A stretch of DNA of 64,000 nucleotides from Agromyces mediolanus (GCF_014648575.1 NZ_BMRJ01000001.1:1904317-1968316); one strand, 5' to 3'; positions 27,494-37,425 are shown, counted from the stretch's first letter. Translations and numbers: made by a program. The notes: generated by a model not told the origin, from the sequence alone.

Positions 27494-28117
27494 GTGTCGA
27501 ATCGTGCACGTAGCAAGACCCGCCTCTCGCGCGCGCTCGGCGTCGCCCTGACCCCGAAGGCCGCGCGCATCCTCGAGAAGCGCCCCTACGCCCCGGGCGA
27601 GCACGGCCGCACCAAGCGCAAGGCCGACAGCGACTACGCCGTCCGTCTCCGCGAGAAGCAGCGCCTCCGCGCCCAGTACGGCATCCGCGAGAAGCAGCTC
27701 CGCATCGCCTACAACGAGGCCAAGCGCATCGACGGCCAGACCGGTGAGAACCTCGTCGAGCTGCTCGAGATGCGTCTCGACGCCCTCGTGCTGCGCGCCG
27801 GCTTCGCCCGCACCATCGCGCAGGCCCGCCAGTTCGTGGTGCACCGCCACATCCTCGTCGACGGCAAGATCGTCGACCGCCCCTCGTTCCGCGTGAAGCC
27901 CGGTCAGCACATCGGCGTCAAGCAGCGCTCCGAGGGCACCGAGCCGTTCCAGGTCGCCGCTGCCGGCGGTCACGTGGACGTGCTGCCCAAGACCCCGGGC
28001 TACCTCGAGGTCCAGATCGACAAGCTGGAGGCGACCCTCGTGCGCCGCCCGAAGCGCGCCGAGGTCCCCGTCACCTGTGACGTGCAGCTCGTCGTCGAGT
28101 ACTACGCCGCGCGCTGA
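27494..28117 (+). CDS. rpsD: 30S ribosomal protein S4
   Basis: The 207-residue primary 16S rRNA-binding protein has the S4 N-terminal domain (RSKTRLSRALGVALTPKAARILEKR) and an S4 RNA-binding fold (about 95-160, MRLDALVLRAGFARTIAQARQFVVHRHILVDGK). No zinc-binding Cys residues are present (C-minus form). GTG 27494 follows GAAAGGA. Like many actinobacterial genomes with a separate rpsD, this copy stands outside the alpha operon, between rarA and alaS. Confidence 0.98.
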   Translation: MSNRARSKTRLSRALGVALTPKAARILEKRPYAPGEHGRTKRKADSDYAVRLREKQRLRAQYGIREKQLRIAYNEAKRIDGQTGENLVELLEMRLDALVLRAGFARTIAQARQFVVHRHILVDGKIVDRPSFRVKPGQHIGVKQRSEGTEPFQVAAAGGHVDVLPKTPGYLEVQIDKLEATLVRRPKRAEVPVTCDVQLVVEYYAAR

Positions 28118-28137
28118 CCCAGCGTCGCGTGCAGGCC

Positions 28138-28169
28138 GGAGGGGTCGCGGGTTCGCCCGCGGCCCCTCC
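28138..28169 (+). terminator. Terminator of rpsD
   Basis: A 14-bp stem with one G-T pair (28138-28151 with 28156-28169) and a TTCG loop lies 20 bases after the rpsD stop. Confidence 0.82.
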
Positions 28170-28200
28170 GTCGTCCCGGCGGGCGGGCCCTCGGCTCGCT

Positions 28201-28206
28201 TAGACT
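28201..28206 (+). promoter_or_regulatory. -10 box TAGACT before the small protein and alaS
   Basis: TAGACT lies about 58 bases before GTG 28265 and is the likely promoter for the alaS operon. Confidence 0.45.
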
Positions 28207-28264
28207 GGACGGAAGCGTCAGGGGCCGAGGTCCCTCGAACAGAGTTCGACCAGAGGAGCAATCG

Positions 28265-28459
28265 GTGAAGAGCGTGCTGTGGTTCGTCGCGGGCATCGCG
28301 GCGGGATTCGTCGTGGCCCACCAGGTGAACCAGACGGCCGAGGGCCGCAAGTTCTTCGAGTCGGTCGACGCCAAGGCCAGGGCGTTCGGCCAGGCCATCG
28401 CCGAGGGCTACCACGAGCGCGACGCCGAGCTCCGCGCCGCCGGCACCGACGAGCGCTGA
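28265..28459 (+). CDS. Small membrane-anchored protein of unknown function
   Basis: The 64-residue protein has one N-terminal transmembrane helix (about residues 3-20, SVLWFVAGIAAGFVVAHQ) and an amphipathic charged tail (KFFESVDAKARAFGQAI). GTG 28265 follows AGAGGAG at a good distance. Small proteins of this form commonly lie between rpsD and alaS in Microbacteriaceae and relatives, but I know of no function. Two small hairpins separate it from alaS. Confidence 0.82.
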   Translation: MKSVLWFVAGIAAGFVVAHQVNQTAEGRKFFESVDAKARAFGQAIAEGYHERDAELRAAGTDER

Positions 28460-28488
28460 CCACTCGCGCCTTTCGCGCGCACAGTTCT

Positions 28489-28507
28489 CACCCCGCGTCG
28501 CGGGGTG
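28489..28507 (+). promoter_or_regulatory. 8-bp hairpin just before alaS
   Basis: CACCCCGC (28489-28496), a GTC loop and GCGGGGTG (28500-28507) form a perfect stem 20 bases before the alaS ATG. It may be a terminator for the small gene or a leader element; no T-tract follows. Confidence 0.4.
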
Positions 28508-28527
28508 CAACGACCCGGAACGGAACC

Positions 28528-31185
28528 ATGCAGACTGCCGAGATCAGCCGTCGCTACATCGACTACTTCGCCGAGCGCGGGCACACCGTCGTCCCCTCGG
28601 CCTCGCTCGTCTCCGACGATCCCACCCTGCTCTTCACGGTCGCCGGCATGGTGCCGTTCGTGCCCTACCTCACCGGCGTCGTCCCGGCTCCGTATCCCCG
28701 CGCCGTCGACGTGCAGAAGTGCATCCGCACGAACGACATCGAAGAGGTCGGCAAGACCGCGCGCCACGGCACCTTCTTCCAGATGCTCGGCAACTGGTCG
28801 TTCGGCGACTATTTCAAGGAGGGGGCGATCACCTACGCGTGGGAGCTCCTCACCCGCTCCGAGGCCGACGGCGGTCTCGGCTTCGACGAGCGCGACCTCT
28901 GGGTGACGGTCTACGAGACCGACGACGAGGCGGCGGAGCTGTGGCAGAAGCTGATCGGCCTTCCGGCCGAGCGCATCCAGCGGCTCGGCAAGGCGGACAA
29001 CTACTGGCACACCGGCCAGCCCGGCCCCGGCGGTCCGAGCTCGGAGATCTTCTTCGACCGCGGCCCGAAGTACGGCCGCGACGGCGGCCCGGCGGTCGAC
29101 GACAGCCGGTTCATCGAGATCTGGAACCTCGTGTTCATGCAGGAGCTGCTGAGCGAGGTGCGCTCCAAGGTGGACTTCGACGTCGCCGGCCCGCTGCCGA
29201 AGAAGAACATCGACACCGGCATGGGCCTCGAGCGCGTCGCGTTCATCAAGCAGGGCGTCGAGAACATGTACGAGATCGATCAGGTGCGCCCGGTGCTCGA
29301 CCGCGCAGCGGAGCTCTCCGGCCGGCGCTACGGCGCCGAGCACGAGGACGACGTGCGCATGCGCATCATCGCCGACCACGTGCGCTCCTCGCTCATGCTC
29401 ATGAGCGACGGGGTCACGCCGTCGAACGAGGGCCGCGGGTACATCCTGCGGCGGCTGCTCCGCCGTTCGATCCGCGCGATGCGCCTGCTCGGGGTCGAGG
29501 GGCCGAGCTTCCACGAGCTCTTCGCGGCCTCACGCGACGCGATGAAGTCGGCGTACCCCGAGGTGGCGACCGACTACGCGCACCTCGAGCAGCTCGCCCT
29601 CGGCGAGGAGGACACCTTCCTCCGCACGCTCGCCTCGGGCACGTCGATCCTCGACGTCGCGGTGACGAAGACGAAGGAGCAGGGCTCCGCCGAGCTCGCC
29701 GGCGACACCGCGTTCCTGCTGCACGACACCTACGGCTTCCCGATCGAGCTCACCCTCGAGATGGCCGACGAGGCGGGCCTCCGCGTCGACCGCGGCGAGT
29801 TCGACCGCCTCATGAAGGACCAGCGCGATCGCGCGAAGGCCGATGCCAAGTCGAAGAAGCGGGTGCTCGCGGACCTCTCGGTCTACGCCGACTACCGCGC
29901 CAAGGGCGAGACGATCTTCACCGGCTACACCGAGCTGCAGACCGAGTCGAGCGTGCTCGGCCTCCTCGTCGACGGCCGGCCGGTGCAGCGCGCCACGGCG
30001 GGCCAGACCGCCGAGGTCATCCTCGCCGAGACCGCGCTGTACGCGGAGTCCGGCGGACAGGCGCCCGACCGCGGCCGCATCGTCGGCGACGGTTTCGAGC
30101 TCGAGGTGCTCGACGTGCAGCGCCCCGTCAAGGGCCTGATCAGCCACACCGTGCGGGTCGTCCGCGGCGAGGTCGGCGTCGGTGAGACCGCGACGAGCCT
30201 CGTCGACGAGGACTACCGTCGCGGCGCGACGCAGGCGCACTCGGGCACCCACCTCGTGCACGCGGCGCTGCGACAGGTGCTCGGACCGAACGCGCACCAG
30301 TCCGGCTCCTTCAACAAGGCCGGCTACCTGCGCCTCGACTTCGGCTGGAACTCGGCGCTCTCGAGCGAGACCCGTACCGAGATCGAGGAGATCGCGAACT
30401 CCGCGATCCGCGACAACCTCGAGGTCGTCACCCGCGAACTGCCCCTCGACGAGGCGAAGGCGCTGGGCGCCATGGCGCTCTTCGGCGAGAAGTACGGCGA
30501 CGTCGTGCGCGTGGTCGACATCGGCGGCCCGTGGTCGCGCGAGCTCTGCGCCGGCACGCACGTGCGCACGAGCGCCGAGGTCGGCATGATCAACCTGATC
30601 GGGGAGTCCTCGGTCGGTGCGACGAACCGTCGCGTGGAGTCGCTCGTCGGTATCGAGGCCTTCCGGCAGTTCGCGGCCGAGCGGGCGCTCGTCGGCGAGC
30701 TCACGAGTTCGCTGAAGACCCGTCCCGAGCAGCTCGTCGACCGGGTCGGCGAGCTCGTGGCGAACCTGAAGGCGGCCGAGAAGAAGATCCAGGCCTACGA
30801 GGCGAAGGCGCTGAACGAGCGGGTCCCCGCGCTGGCCGCGACCGCGGTGCGCACGGGTGAGGTCCTCCTCGTCGCCGAGCACGTCGGCGGCCTCGGCTCC
30901 GGCGACGAGCTCCGTGCGCTCGCGCTCTCCGTGCGCACCCAGCTCGGCGACGCCGCCTCGGTGGTCGCGCTGACGGCCGAGGTCGGCGGCAAGCCCCTCG
31001 CGATCGTCGCGACCTCGCCGGCGGCCCGCGAGTCCGGCGCGAACGCCGGCGCGCTCGCGAAGCGCATGGCCGGCGTGCTCGGCGGCGGCGGCGGCGGCAA
31101 GCCCGACCTGGCCCAGGGTGGCGGCACGGACGTCACGGCGATCCCCGCGGCCCTCGCCGCGGTGCGCGACGAGCTCGGCCGCTAG
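28528..31185 (+). CDS. alaS: Alanyl-tRNA synthetase
   Basis: The 885-residue class II synthetase charges tRNA-Ala. The catalytic domain runs to about residue 260 (FTVAGMVPFVPYLTG, NDIEEVGKTARHGTFFQMLGNWSFGDYFK) and is followed by the tRNA-recognition domain. The editing domain has HSGTHLVHAAL and the zinc site CAGTHVRT, and the C-Ala domain is glycine-rich near the end (GGGGGGKPDLAQGGG). ATG 28528 fits the family N-terminus (MQTAEISRRYIDYF). The stop TAG begins TAGGGT, and ruvX starts two bases after the stop. Confidence 0.98.
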   Translation: MQTAEISRRYIDYFAERGHTVVPSASLVSDDPTLLFTVAGMVPFVPYLTGVVPAPYPRAVDVQKCIRTNDIEEVGKTARHGTFFQMLGNWSFGDYFKEGAITYAWELLTRSEADGGLGFDERDLWVTVYETDDEAAELWQKLIGLPAERIQRLGKADNYWHTGQPGPGGPSSEIFFDRGPKYGRDGGPAVDDSRFIEIWNLVFMQELLSEVRSKVDFDVAGPLPKKNIDTGMGLERVAFIKQGVENMYEIDQVRPVLDRAAELSGRRYGAEHEDDVRMRIIADHVRSSLMLMSDGVTPSNEGRGYILRRLLRRSIRAMRLLGVEGPSFHELFAASRDAMKSAYPEVATDYAHLEQLALGEEDTFLRTLASGTSILDVAVTKTKEQGSAELAGDTAFLLHDTYGFPIELTLEMADEAGLRVDRGEFDRLMKDQRDRAKADAKSKKRVLADLSVYADYRAKGETIFTGYTELQTESSVLGLLVDGRPVQRATAGQTAEVILAETALYAESGGQAPDRGRIVGDGFELEVLDVQRPVKGLISHTVRVVRGEVGVGETATSLVDEDYRRGATQAHSGTHLVHAALRQVLGPNAHQSGSFNKAGYLRLDFGWNSALSSETRTEIEEIANSAIRDNLEVVTRELPLDEAKALGAMALFGEKYGDVVRVVDIGGPWSRELCAGTHVRTSAEVGMINLIGESSVGATNRRVESLVGIEAFRQFAAERALVGELTSSLKTRPEQLVDRVGELVANLKAAEKKIQAYEAKALNERVPALAATAVRTGEVLLVAEHVGGLGSGDELRALALSVRTQLGDAASVVALTAEVGGKPLAIVATSPAARESGANAGALAKRMAGVLGGGGGGKPDLAQGGGTDVTAIPAALAAVRDELGR

Positions 31186-31186
31186 G

Positions 31187-31666
31187 GTGCGCGACGGCGT
31201 CCGCCTCGGCGTCGATGTGGGCCGGGCCCGCATCGGCGTCGCCCGCTGCGACCCGTCGGCGATGCTCGCCGTGCCGGTCGAGACGGTGCCGCGCGCCGCG
31301 GAGGGCTCGGACGCCGATGTCCGCCGCATCCTCGAGCTCGCCGAGGAGTACGGGGCGTTCGAGCTCGTGGTGGGGCATCCGCTCTCGCTCTCCGGCAGCG
31401 CGACGCCCTCGACCGACGACGCGGTCGCCTTCGCCGAGCGGCTCGCGCGCGGCGGTGCGGCGGTGCGGCTGGTGGACGAGCGGATGTCGACGGTGACCGC
31501 GCAGCAGGCGCTCCGGGCGAGCGGGAAACGCGCCAAGCAGCAGCGGTCCATCATCGACCAAGCCGCAGCCGTTATCATTCTGCAACACGCCATCGACGCC
31601 GAACGCGCGTCGGGCAAGCCGCCGGGGCAGTCCCTCGGCACCGACGAAGGGCCACCACCCCTGTGA
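31187..31666 (+). CDS. ruvX: Putative pre-16S rRNA nuclease RuvX (YqgF)
   Basis: The 159-residue RNase H-fold protein starts VRDGVRLGVDVGRARIGVAR with the catalytic Asp, and has VVGHPLSLSG, LVDERMSTVTA and the C-terminal Asp in SIIDQAAAVIIL. In E. coli YqgF trims 16S rRNA precursors; the older name refers to Holliday junction resolution. GTG 31187 lies one base after the alaS stop, and its own stop overlaps mltG by four bases. Confidence 0.94.
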   Translation: MRDGVRLGVDVGRARIGVARCDPSAMLAVPVETVPRAAEGSDADVRRILELAEEYGAFELVVGHPLSLSGSATPSTDDAVAFAERLARGGAAVRLVDERMSTVTAQQALRASGKRAKQQRSIIDQAAAVIILQHAIDAERASGKPPGQSLGTDEGPPPL

Positions 31667-33099
31667 CTCAGCTCCCCCCTGAGCAGCGCGCCCCGCGCGA
31701 GCCGACCGGTCTCGACTGGGACACGATCCTCACCGGCGACGAGTCCCGACCGCGGCGCGACGCCCGGGCGGGCGGCCCGTCCGGGCGCGAGTCCCAGGGG
31801 GGCGAGGACCCGTTCGCGCAGCGCGACCATCCGGTGGCGCCGCGGACGAACGATCCGTTCGCCTCGGACGACGAGGTGCCGCTCACCCGGCGCGAGCGCC
31901 GGGAGCTGGAGGAGCGTCAGTCGCTGTTGGAGGCCGCCCCGACGACGGGTCCCAGCGAGGCGCAGCGGCCGAGCCGCGCCGAGCGGCGCTCGGCCGCCGG
32001 CATCGACGACCCCGGCGCCCCGACGAAGCCGAAGCGGCGCGGGGCCTGGGGCTGCCTGATCGCCCTGCTCGTCGTCGTGGCGCTCGGCGCCGGCGCGTTC
32101 TTCTTCCTCCAGGGCCCGATCTCCGCGGTCATCGAGCGGTTCCAGCCGGCGGCCGACTACGAGGGCACTGGCTCGGGCGAGGTCACCTTCATGATCCTGG
32201 ACGGCGACACCGGCTCCTCCATCGCGGAGAATCTCTACGAGGAGGGCGTCGTCGCGTCCTCGGAGGCCTTCTACGAGCTGCTGCTGCAGCAGGAGCCCGA
32301 ACCGGAGTTCCACCCCGGCGCGTACCGGCTCGCCGAGAAGATGAGCGCGAAAGCCGCGCTCGAGGCGCTCGAGGACCCGGCGAACAAGCTCGAGAACACC
32401 TTCGTGATCCCGGAGGGCACCGCCACGGCCGATGCGCTGTCGATCATCGCCGAGGGCGCGGGGGTGCCGCTCGAGCAGCTGCAGGCCGCGGCGGCCGAGT
32501 CGCCGCAGAGCTACGGATTGCCGGCCGAGGCGCAGTCGCTCGAAGGCTTCCTCTTCCCGGCGACTTACACCGTCGACCCGGCGCTCGACGCCCGCGGCGT
32601 GCTGCAGACGCTCGTCGACCGGCAGTTCCAGGCCCTCGACGACGCCGGGGTCGCCCCCGCCGACCGGTGGCGCACGATCGTGCTCGCCTCCCTCATCCAG
32701 CGCGAGGCCGGGCTCCGGGACGACTACTACAAGGTCTCCCGCGTGTTCCAGAACCGCCTGGACCCGGCACAGTGGGAGTCGGGACTCCTGCAGTCCGACG
32801 CGACGGTCGCGTACGGCACCGGGAACACCCACCGCGTCAGCACCACGGACGCCGAGCGCGCCGACGCCGGCAACCCGTACAACACCTACGTGCACCCCGG
32901 GCTGCCCGTCGGGCCGATCTCCAACCCGGGCGATCTCGCGATCGACGCCGCGCTGCACCCCGCCGACGGCACCTGGCTCTTCTTCGTGACGTGGAACCTC
33001 GACACGGGTGAGACCATCTTCTCCACGACCGTCGAAGAGCACGACGCGGCCGTGGCGAAGTGGTTGGCCTGGATGGACGAGCACCCGGAGTACCAGTGA
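31663..33099 (+). CDS. mltG: Endolytic transglycosylase MltG
   Basis: The 478-residue YceG-family enzyme ends glycan strand growth by cutting nascent peptidoglycan. It has a long disordered cytoplasmic tail (about 1-125, Arg/Asp/Pro-rich), one transmembrane helix (about 127-148, GCLIALLVVVALGAGAFFFL) and a LysM-like region. The catalytic domain has the Glu in LASLIQREAG and the SDATVAYGTG and NPYNTYVHPGLPVGPISNPG segments. The long N-terminal tail is usual for actinobacteria. The alaS-ruvX-mltG-aroE order is conserved, and it overlaps both neighbours. Confidence 0.96.
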   Translation: MTQLPPEQRAPREPTGLDWDTILTGDESRPRRDARAGGPSGRESQGGEDPFAQRDHPVAPRTNDPFASDDEVPLTRRERRELEERQSLLEAAPTTGPSEAQRPSRAERRSAAGIDDPGAPTKPKRRGAWGCLIALLVVVALGAGAFFFLQGPISAVIERFQPAADYEGTGSGEVTFMILDGDTGSSIAENLYEEGVVASSEAFYELLLQQEPEPEFHPGAYRLAEKMSAKAALEALEDPANKLENTFVIPEGTATADALSIIAEGAGVPLEQLQAAAAESPQSYGLPAEAQSLEGFLFPATYTVDPALDARGVLQTLVDRQFQALDDAGVAPADRWRTIVLASLIQREAGLRDDYYKVSRVFQNRLDPAQWESGLLQSDATVAYGTGNTHRVSTTDAERADAGNPYNTYVHPGLPVGPISNPGDLAIDAALHPADGTWLFFVTWNLDTGETIFSTTVEEHDAAVAKWLAWMDEHPEYQ

Positions 33100-33944
33100 G
33101 CGGCGGCGTCGACGGCCCCGCCGCGCACCGGCTCGCCGTGCTCGGCTCGCCGATCGCGCACTCGAAGTCTCCGGCCCTGCACCGCGCCGCCTACGCGGCG
33201 CTCGGCTTCGACTGGCAGTACGAGGCCGTCGAGGTGGCGTCGGCCGGCCTGGCCGAGTTCGTGGGCTCGCGGGATGCCTCGTGGCGCGGGCTCTCGCTCA
33301 CGATGCCCTTGAAGCAGGAAGTGCTCCCGCTCGTCGACGAGCTCGACCGCCGCGCCCGGCTCACGGGCGCCGCGAACACCCTGCGCTTCGACGGCCGACG
33401 CCGGCTCGGCTTCAACACCGACGTCGGGGGCATCGTCGGTGCGCTCGCGGATGCCGGGTTGACCGCGTCGGCTCGCGCCGGCGTCGTCGGCGGGGGAGCG
33501 ACGGCCGCGTCCGCGATCGCCGCGATCGCGGAGCTCGGGGCGAGCGAGGTCGAGGTCTTCGTGCGCACCCCGGCGCGCGCGGCGGCGCTCGAACCGCTCG
33601 CCGGCTCGCTCGGGCTCCGGATCGTCGTGCGGCGACTCGACGAGCTGTCCGGTGCCGGAGGGCTCGACCTCGTCGTGGCGACGGTGCCCGGCGGCACCGA
33701 GCTCGGCGTGCGGCCGAGCGCGGCGCTCATCGAGGGGGCCGCCCTGCTCGAGGTCGCCTACGACCCGTGGCCGAGCCCGCTCGCGGCGGCCTGGCTCGAC
33801 GGCGGCGGCACGGTCGTGCACGGGCTCGGCATGCTCCTGCATCAGGCGCTGCTCCAGGTGCGGGTGTTCGCGAACGGCGACCCCGAGCTGCCGCTGCCCG
33901 GCGAGGCCGAGGTGCTCGCGGCAATGCGGGCGGCGATCGCCTGA
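33096..33944 (+). CDS. aroE: Shikimate dehydrogenase
   Basis: The 282-residue enzyme reduces 3-dehydroshikimate to shikimate with NADPH. It shows RLAVLGSPIAHSKSPALH (substrate Ser pair), the catalytic Lys in LTMPLKQEVLP, FNTDVGG, and the nucleotide-binding GVVGGGATAASAIAAI. GTG 33096 overlaps the mltG stop. A small hairpin (33992-34009) lies between it and aroC. Confidence 0.95.
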   Translation: MSGGVDGPAAHRLAVLGSPIAHSKSPALHRAAYAALGFDWQYEAVEVASAGLAEFVGSRDASWRGLSLTMPLKQEVLPLVDELDRRARLTGAANTLRFDGRRRLGFNTDVGGIVGALADAGLTASARAGVVGGGATAASAIAAIAELGASEVEVFVRTPARAAALEPLAGSLGLRIVVRRLDELSGAGGLDLVVATVPGGTELGVRPSAALIEGAALLEVAYDPWPSPLAAAWLDGGGTVVHGLGMLLHQALLQVRVFANGDPELPLPGEAEVLAAMRAAIA

Positions 33945-34028
33945 GGCATCCGCCGCGTCGCCGTTCGACGCGCGCCGCCGCGGTGTCACGCGGAGGGCGC
34001 GTCCCCTCCGCTGTGGAAGGATAGAGCC

Positions 34029-35258
34029 ATGCTTCGTTGGCTCACTGCCGGTGAGTCGCACGGCCCCGAACTCGTCGCGATCCTCGAGGGCCTCCCCGCC
34101 GGCATCCCCGTCTCGCTCGATCAGGTCCGAGAGGACCTCGCACGGCGCAAGCTCGGCTACGGCCGCGGCGCGCGCATGAAGTTCGAGCAGGACGAGCTCG
34201 CCATCTCGGGCGGGGTGCGCCACGGCCTGAGCCTCGGCAGCCCGATCGCCCTGCGCGTCGGCAACACCGAGTGGCCGAAGTGGCAGGAGGTCATGAGCCC
34301 CGAGCCGATCGATCAGGACCGTCTCGGTCGTGGCCGCGGTGCGCCGCTGACCCGGCCGCGGCCGGGCCACGCCGACCTCGTCGGCATGCAGAAGTACGGC
34401 TTCGACGAGGCCCGCCCGGTGCTCGAGCGCGCGAGCGCCCGCGAGACCGCGGCCCGTGTCGCGCTCGGCGCCGTGGCGAAGTCCTTCCTCGCGGAGCTCG
34501 GCATCCGCACCATCGCGCACACCCTGTCGATCGGCCCGGTGCGCGTGCCGGAGGGCGCCGCCCTGCCGCTGCCCGCCGATCTCGCGGCGGTCGACGCCGA
34601 CCCGCTGCGCTGCTTCGACGCCGAGACTTCGGTGCGCATGGTCGCCGAGGTCGACGACGCCCACAAGTCCGGCGACACGCTCGGCGGCGTCGTCGAGGTG
34701 CTCGCCTACGGCGTCCCCCCGGGGCTCGGCTCGCACGTGCACTGGGACCGTCGCCTCGACGGGCAGCTCGCCGCCGCGCTCATGGGCATCCAGGCGATCA
34801 AGGGCGTCGAGGTCGGCGACGGCTTCGAGACGACCCGCCGCCGCGGCTCCGAGGCGCACGACGAGCTGCACCTCGACCGCGGTCGCATCGTCCGCGCGAG
34901 CGATCGCGCCGGCGGCACCGAGGGCGGCATGTCGACCGGCACCGTGCTGCGGGTCCGGGCGGGCATGAAGCCCATCGCCACCATCCCGCACGCGCTGCCG
35001 ACGGTCGACGTCGCGACGGGCGAGCCGGCTCCCGCGCACCACCAGCGCTCCGACGTCTGCGCCGTGCCCGCGGCGGGCGTCGTCGCCGAGGCGATGGTCG
35101 CGCTCGTGCTCGCGAACTCCGTGCTCGAGAAGTTCGGCGGCGACTCGCTCGCCGAGACCCGCCGGAACCTCGAGGCGTACCTCGCCGCGATCCCCGAGGC
35201 GCTCACCAGCGCCGGGGCGGACGGCGGCGCCGGGCTCGCGGCCGGCGCGGCGGGATGA
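34029..35258 (+). CDS. aroC: Chorismate synthase
   Basis: The 409-residue FMN-dependent enzyme makes chorismate from EPSP at the end of the shikimate pathway. Signatures are [51 protein letters not shown] and the C-terminal [26 protein letters not shown] precedes ATG 34029. It overlaps aroK by four bases and heads the aroC-K-B-Q operon. Confidence 0.98.
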   Translation: MLRWLTAGESHGPELVAILEGLPAGIPVSLDQVREDLARRKLGYGRGARMKFEQDELAISGGVRHGLSLGSPIALRVGNTEWPKWQEVMSPEPIDQDRLGRGRGAPLTRPRPGHADLVGMQKYGFDEARPVLERASARETAARVALGAVAKSFLAELGIRTIAHTLSIGPVRVPEGAALPLPADLAAVDADPLRCFDAETSVRMVAEVDDAHKSGDTLGGVVEVLAYGVPPGLGSHVHWDRRLDGQLAAALMGIQAIKGVEVGDGFETTRRRGSEAHDELHLDRGRIVRASDRAGGTEGGMSTGTVLRVRAGMKPIATIPHALPTVDVATGEPAPAHHQRSDVCAVPAAGVVAEAMVALVLANSVLEKFGGDSLAETRRNLEAYLAAIPEALTSAGADGGAGLAAGAAG

Positions 35259-35788
35259 CGGCGGCGGGCGCCGCCGCGCCCGGTGCGCCCGTGCTGCCGC
35301 TGGTGCTGATCGGGCCGATGGGGGCGGGCAAGTCCCGGGTGGGCCAGAAGCTCGCCGCCGAGATCGCTGCGCCGTTCGTGGACACCGACGCCCGCATCGT
35401 CGAGCGCTACGGACCCATCGAGGAGATCTTCGCCCGCGAGGGCGAGGAGTACTTCCGCATCGTCGAGCGCGAGATCGTCGCCGAGTCCCTTGCCGAGGAG
35501 GCGGTGGTCTCGCTGGGCGGGGGAGCCGTGCTGCATCCGGCGACGCGCATCGACCTCGCGGAGCTGCCCGTGGTGTGGCTGCAGGTGAGCGCCGCCGCGG
35601 TGGCCCCGCGACTGGCCGGCAGCGCGCGCCCGCTGATCGCCCAGGGCGGGATCGACGCCTGGACCCGCATCCGCGACGAGCGGGCGCCCATCTACGCCTC
35701 CCTCGCCGACCTCGCCATCGACACCTCGCGCCGCTCGGTCGCGCGGATCGTCACCGACATCACCGAGCGCTTCGGAGGAACAGCATGA
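35255..35788 (+). CDS. aroK: Shikimate kinase
   Basis: The 177-residue P-loop kinase phosphorylates shikimate. It has Walker [17 protein letters not shown] (about residues 20-35), the DTDARI substrate motif, [11 protein letters not shown] and the lid region GSARPLI. The N-terminus before VLPLVLIG is Ala-rich. It overlaps aroC and aroB by four bases each. Confidence 0.96.
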   Translation: MTAAGAAAPGAPVLPLVLIGPMGAGKSRVGQKLAAEIAAPFVDTDARIVERYGPIEEIFAREGEEYFRIVEREIVAESLAEEAVVSLGGGAVLHPATRIDLAELPVVWLQVSAAAVAPRLAGSARPLIAQGGIDAWTRIRDERAPIYASLADLAIDTSRRSVARIVTDITERFGGTA

Positions 35789-36879
35789 CCGCAGTCGAGC
35801 CGCAGGCCGAGCCGACCGTGATCCGGGTCGGCGGCGACGAGGGCTACGACGTCGTGGTGGGCCGCGGCGTGGTCGCGCGCATCGGCGACGCGCTCGGGCC
35901 GGCCGTGCGCAAAGTGCTCCTCGTGCATCCGGCGACGCTCGGCGCCCGGGCCGCCGAGCTCCGCGAGTCGCTCACCGACCGCTTCGAGGTCATCCTCGCG
36001 GAGATCCCCGACGCGGAGGCCGGCAAGCGGGTCGAGGTCGCCGCGTTCTGCTGGCAGATCCTCGGCCAGGCCGACTTCACCCGCAGCGACGCCGTCGTCG
36101 GCATGGGCGGGGGCGCCGTCACCGACCTGGCGGGCTTCGTCGCGGCGACCTGGCTGCGCGGCGTCCGCGTGGTGCAGGTGCCGACGACCGTGCTCGGCAT
36201 GGTCGACGCCGCCGTCGGCGGGAAGACCGGGATCAACACGAACGAGGGCAAGAACCTGGTCGGCGTGTTCCACGCGCCGGCCGAGGTCATCTGCGACCTC
36301 GACCTGCTCGACACGCTGCCGAAGAACGAGATCCTCGCCGGTTTCGCCGAGATCGTGAAGGCCGGGTTCATCCGCTACCCGGAGATCCTCGACACCATCG
36401 AGGCCGACCCGGAGCGCGCCACCGATCCCGCGACGCCCGAGTTTCGCCGGGTCGTCGAGCTCGCGATCCGGATGAAGGCCGACGTCGTCACCGAGGACTT
36501 CAAGGAGGCAGGCCTCCGCGAGATCCTGAACTACGGCCACACGCTCGGGCACGCGGTCGAGCACGCCGAGCGCTACCAGTGGCGGCACGGCGCCGCCGTC
36601 GCGGTCGGCATGATGTTCGCCGCGGAGCTCGGCCGCCTCTCCGGACGCCTCTCCGACGAGGTCGCCGACCGGCACCGGCGCGTGCTCGAGCTGCTGAGCC
36701 TGCCGACGAGCTACCCGGCGGGCCGGTGGAACACGCTGCTCGCCACCATGCAGCGCGACAAGAAGTCGCGCGGCGGCCAGCTGCGCTTCATCGTGCTCGA
36801 CGACCTCGCGAAGCCGACCGTGATGCAGGCCCCCGACCAGTCGATGCTCTTCGCGGCGTACCAGGAGATCGGCTCGTGA
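35785..36879 (+). CDS. aroB: 3-dehydroquinate synthase
   Basis: The 364-residue NAD- and zinc-dependent enzyme closes the ring of DAHP. It shows GMGGGAVTDLAGFVAATWLRG, PTTVLGMVDAAVGGKTGIN, and zinc ligands in AEIVKAG, NYGHTLGHAVEH and RHGAAVAVGM. The start is ATG 35785, overlapping aroK. The gene that would make the pathway's first intermediate (DAHP synthase) is not in this window. Confidence 0.97.
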   Translation: MTAVEPQAEPTVIRVGGDEGYDVVVGRGVVARIGDALGPAVRKVLLVHPATLGARAAELRESLTDRFEVILAEIPDAEAGKRVEVAAFCWQILGQADFTRSDAVVGMGGGAVTDLAGFVAATWLRGVRVVQVPTTVLGMVDAAVGGKTGINTNEGKNLVGVFHAPAEVICDLDLLDTLPKNEILAGFAEIVKAGFIRYPEILDTIEADPERATDPATPEFRRVVELAIRMKADVVTEDFKEAGLREILNYGHTLGHAVEHAERYQWRHGAAVAVGMMFAAELGRLSGRLSDEVADRHRRVLELLSLPTSYPAGRWNTLLATMQRDKKSRGGQLRFIVLDDLAKPTVMQAPDQSMLFAAYQEIGS

Positions 36880-36901
36880 GCCGAGCCATCCGGGCCGCCG
36901 C

Positions 36902-36907
36902 TAGGCT
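36902..36907 (+). promoter_or_regulatory. -10 box TAGGCT, leaderless, for aroQ
   Basis: TAGGCT ends six bases before ATG 36914, with no ribosome binding site in between. Confidence 0.6.
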
Positions 36908-36913
36908 GAGCGC

Positions 36914-37351
36914 ATGACGACGATCCTCGTGCTGAACGGGCCGAACCTCGGCCGCCTCGGCACCCGCGAACCGGAGGTGTACGGCAGCGAGACGCTCGCC
37001 GACATCGAGGCGTCGCTGCGCGTCGGGCTGCCCGAGGGCGTCGAGCTCGAGCTGCGGCAGACCGACGACGAGGGCGAGCTCATCCGCTGGATCCACGAGG
37101 CCGTCGACCGGGCCACCCCCGTGGTGCTGAACCCGGCCGCGTTCACGCACTACAGCTACGGCTTGCGCGACGCCGCGGCCCTGCTGAAGCAGGCCGGCGT
37201 GCCGCTCATCGAGGTGCACCTCTCGAACCCGCACGCGCGGGAGCGCTTCCGGCACACGAGCGTCATCTCGGCGGTCGCGACGGGCGTCATCGCCGGCTTC
37301 GGCAGCGACTCCTATCGCCTCGCCGTGCAGCAGCTGCTGCGCATCGTCTAG
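36914..37351 (+). CDS. aroQ: 3-dehydroquinate dehydratase, type II
   Basis: The 145-residue type II dehydratase converts 3-dehydroquinate to 3-dehydroshikimate. It has [21 protein letters not shown] with the catalytic Tyr and flexible loop, [15 protein letters not shown], and [15 protein letters not shown] with the catalytic His. With aroC, aroK, aroB and aroE this window covers five shikimate-pathway steps. Its TAG stop is the beginning of the TAGAAT -10 box of efp. Confidence 0.97.
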   Translation: MTTILVLNGPNLGRLGTREPEVYGSETLADIEASLRVGLPEGVELELRQTDDEGELIRWIHEAVDRATPVVLNPAAFTHYSYGLRDAAALLKQAGVPLIEVHLSNPHARERFRHTSVISAVATGVIAGFGSDSYRLAVQQLLRIV

Positions 37352-37354
37352 AAT
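37349..37354 (+). promoter_or_regulatory. -10 box TAGAAT overlapping the aroQ stop
   Basis: TAGAAT includes the aroQ stop codon and gives efp a leader of about 65 bases. Confidence 0.5.
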
Positions 37355-37425
37355 CGTTCGTCGGCCCGCGTGCGCCACCGCCTGCGGCCGAACGACTTCA
37401 CCGAAACGGAACGGAATCCACGCGC

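Noticed and set aside
29530-33084. 1184-codon minus frame opposite alaS, ruvX and mltG
   Set aside because: Shadow of real plus-strand genes with strong family matches; composition is biased and no start context is visible.
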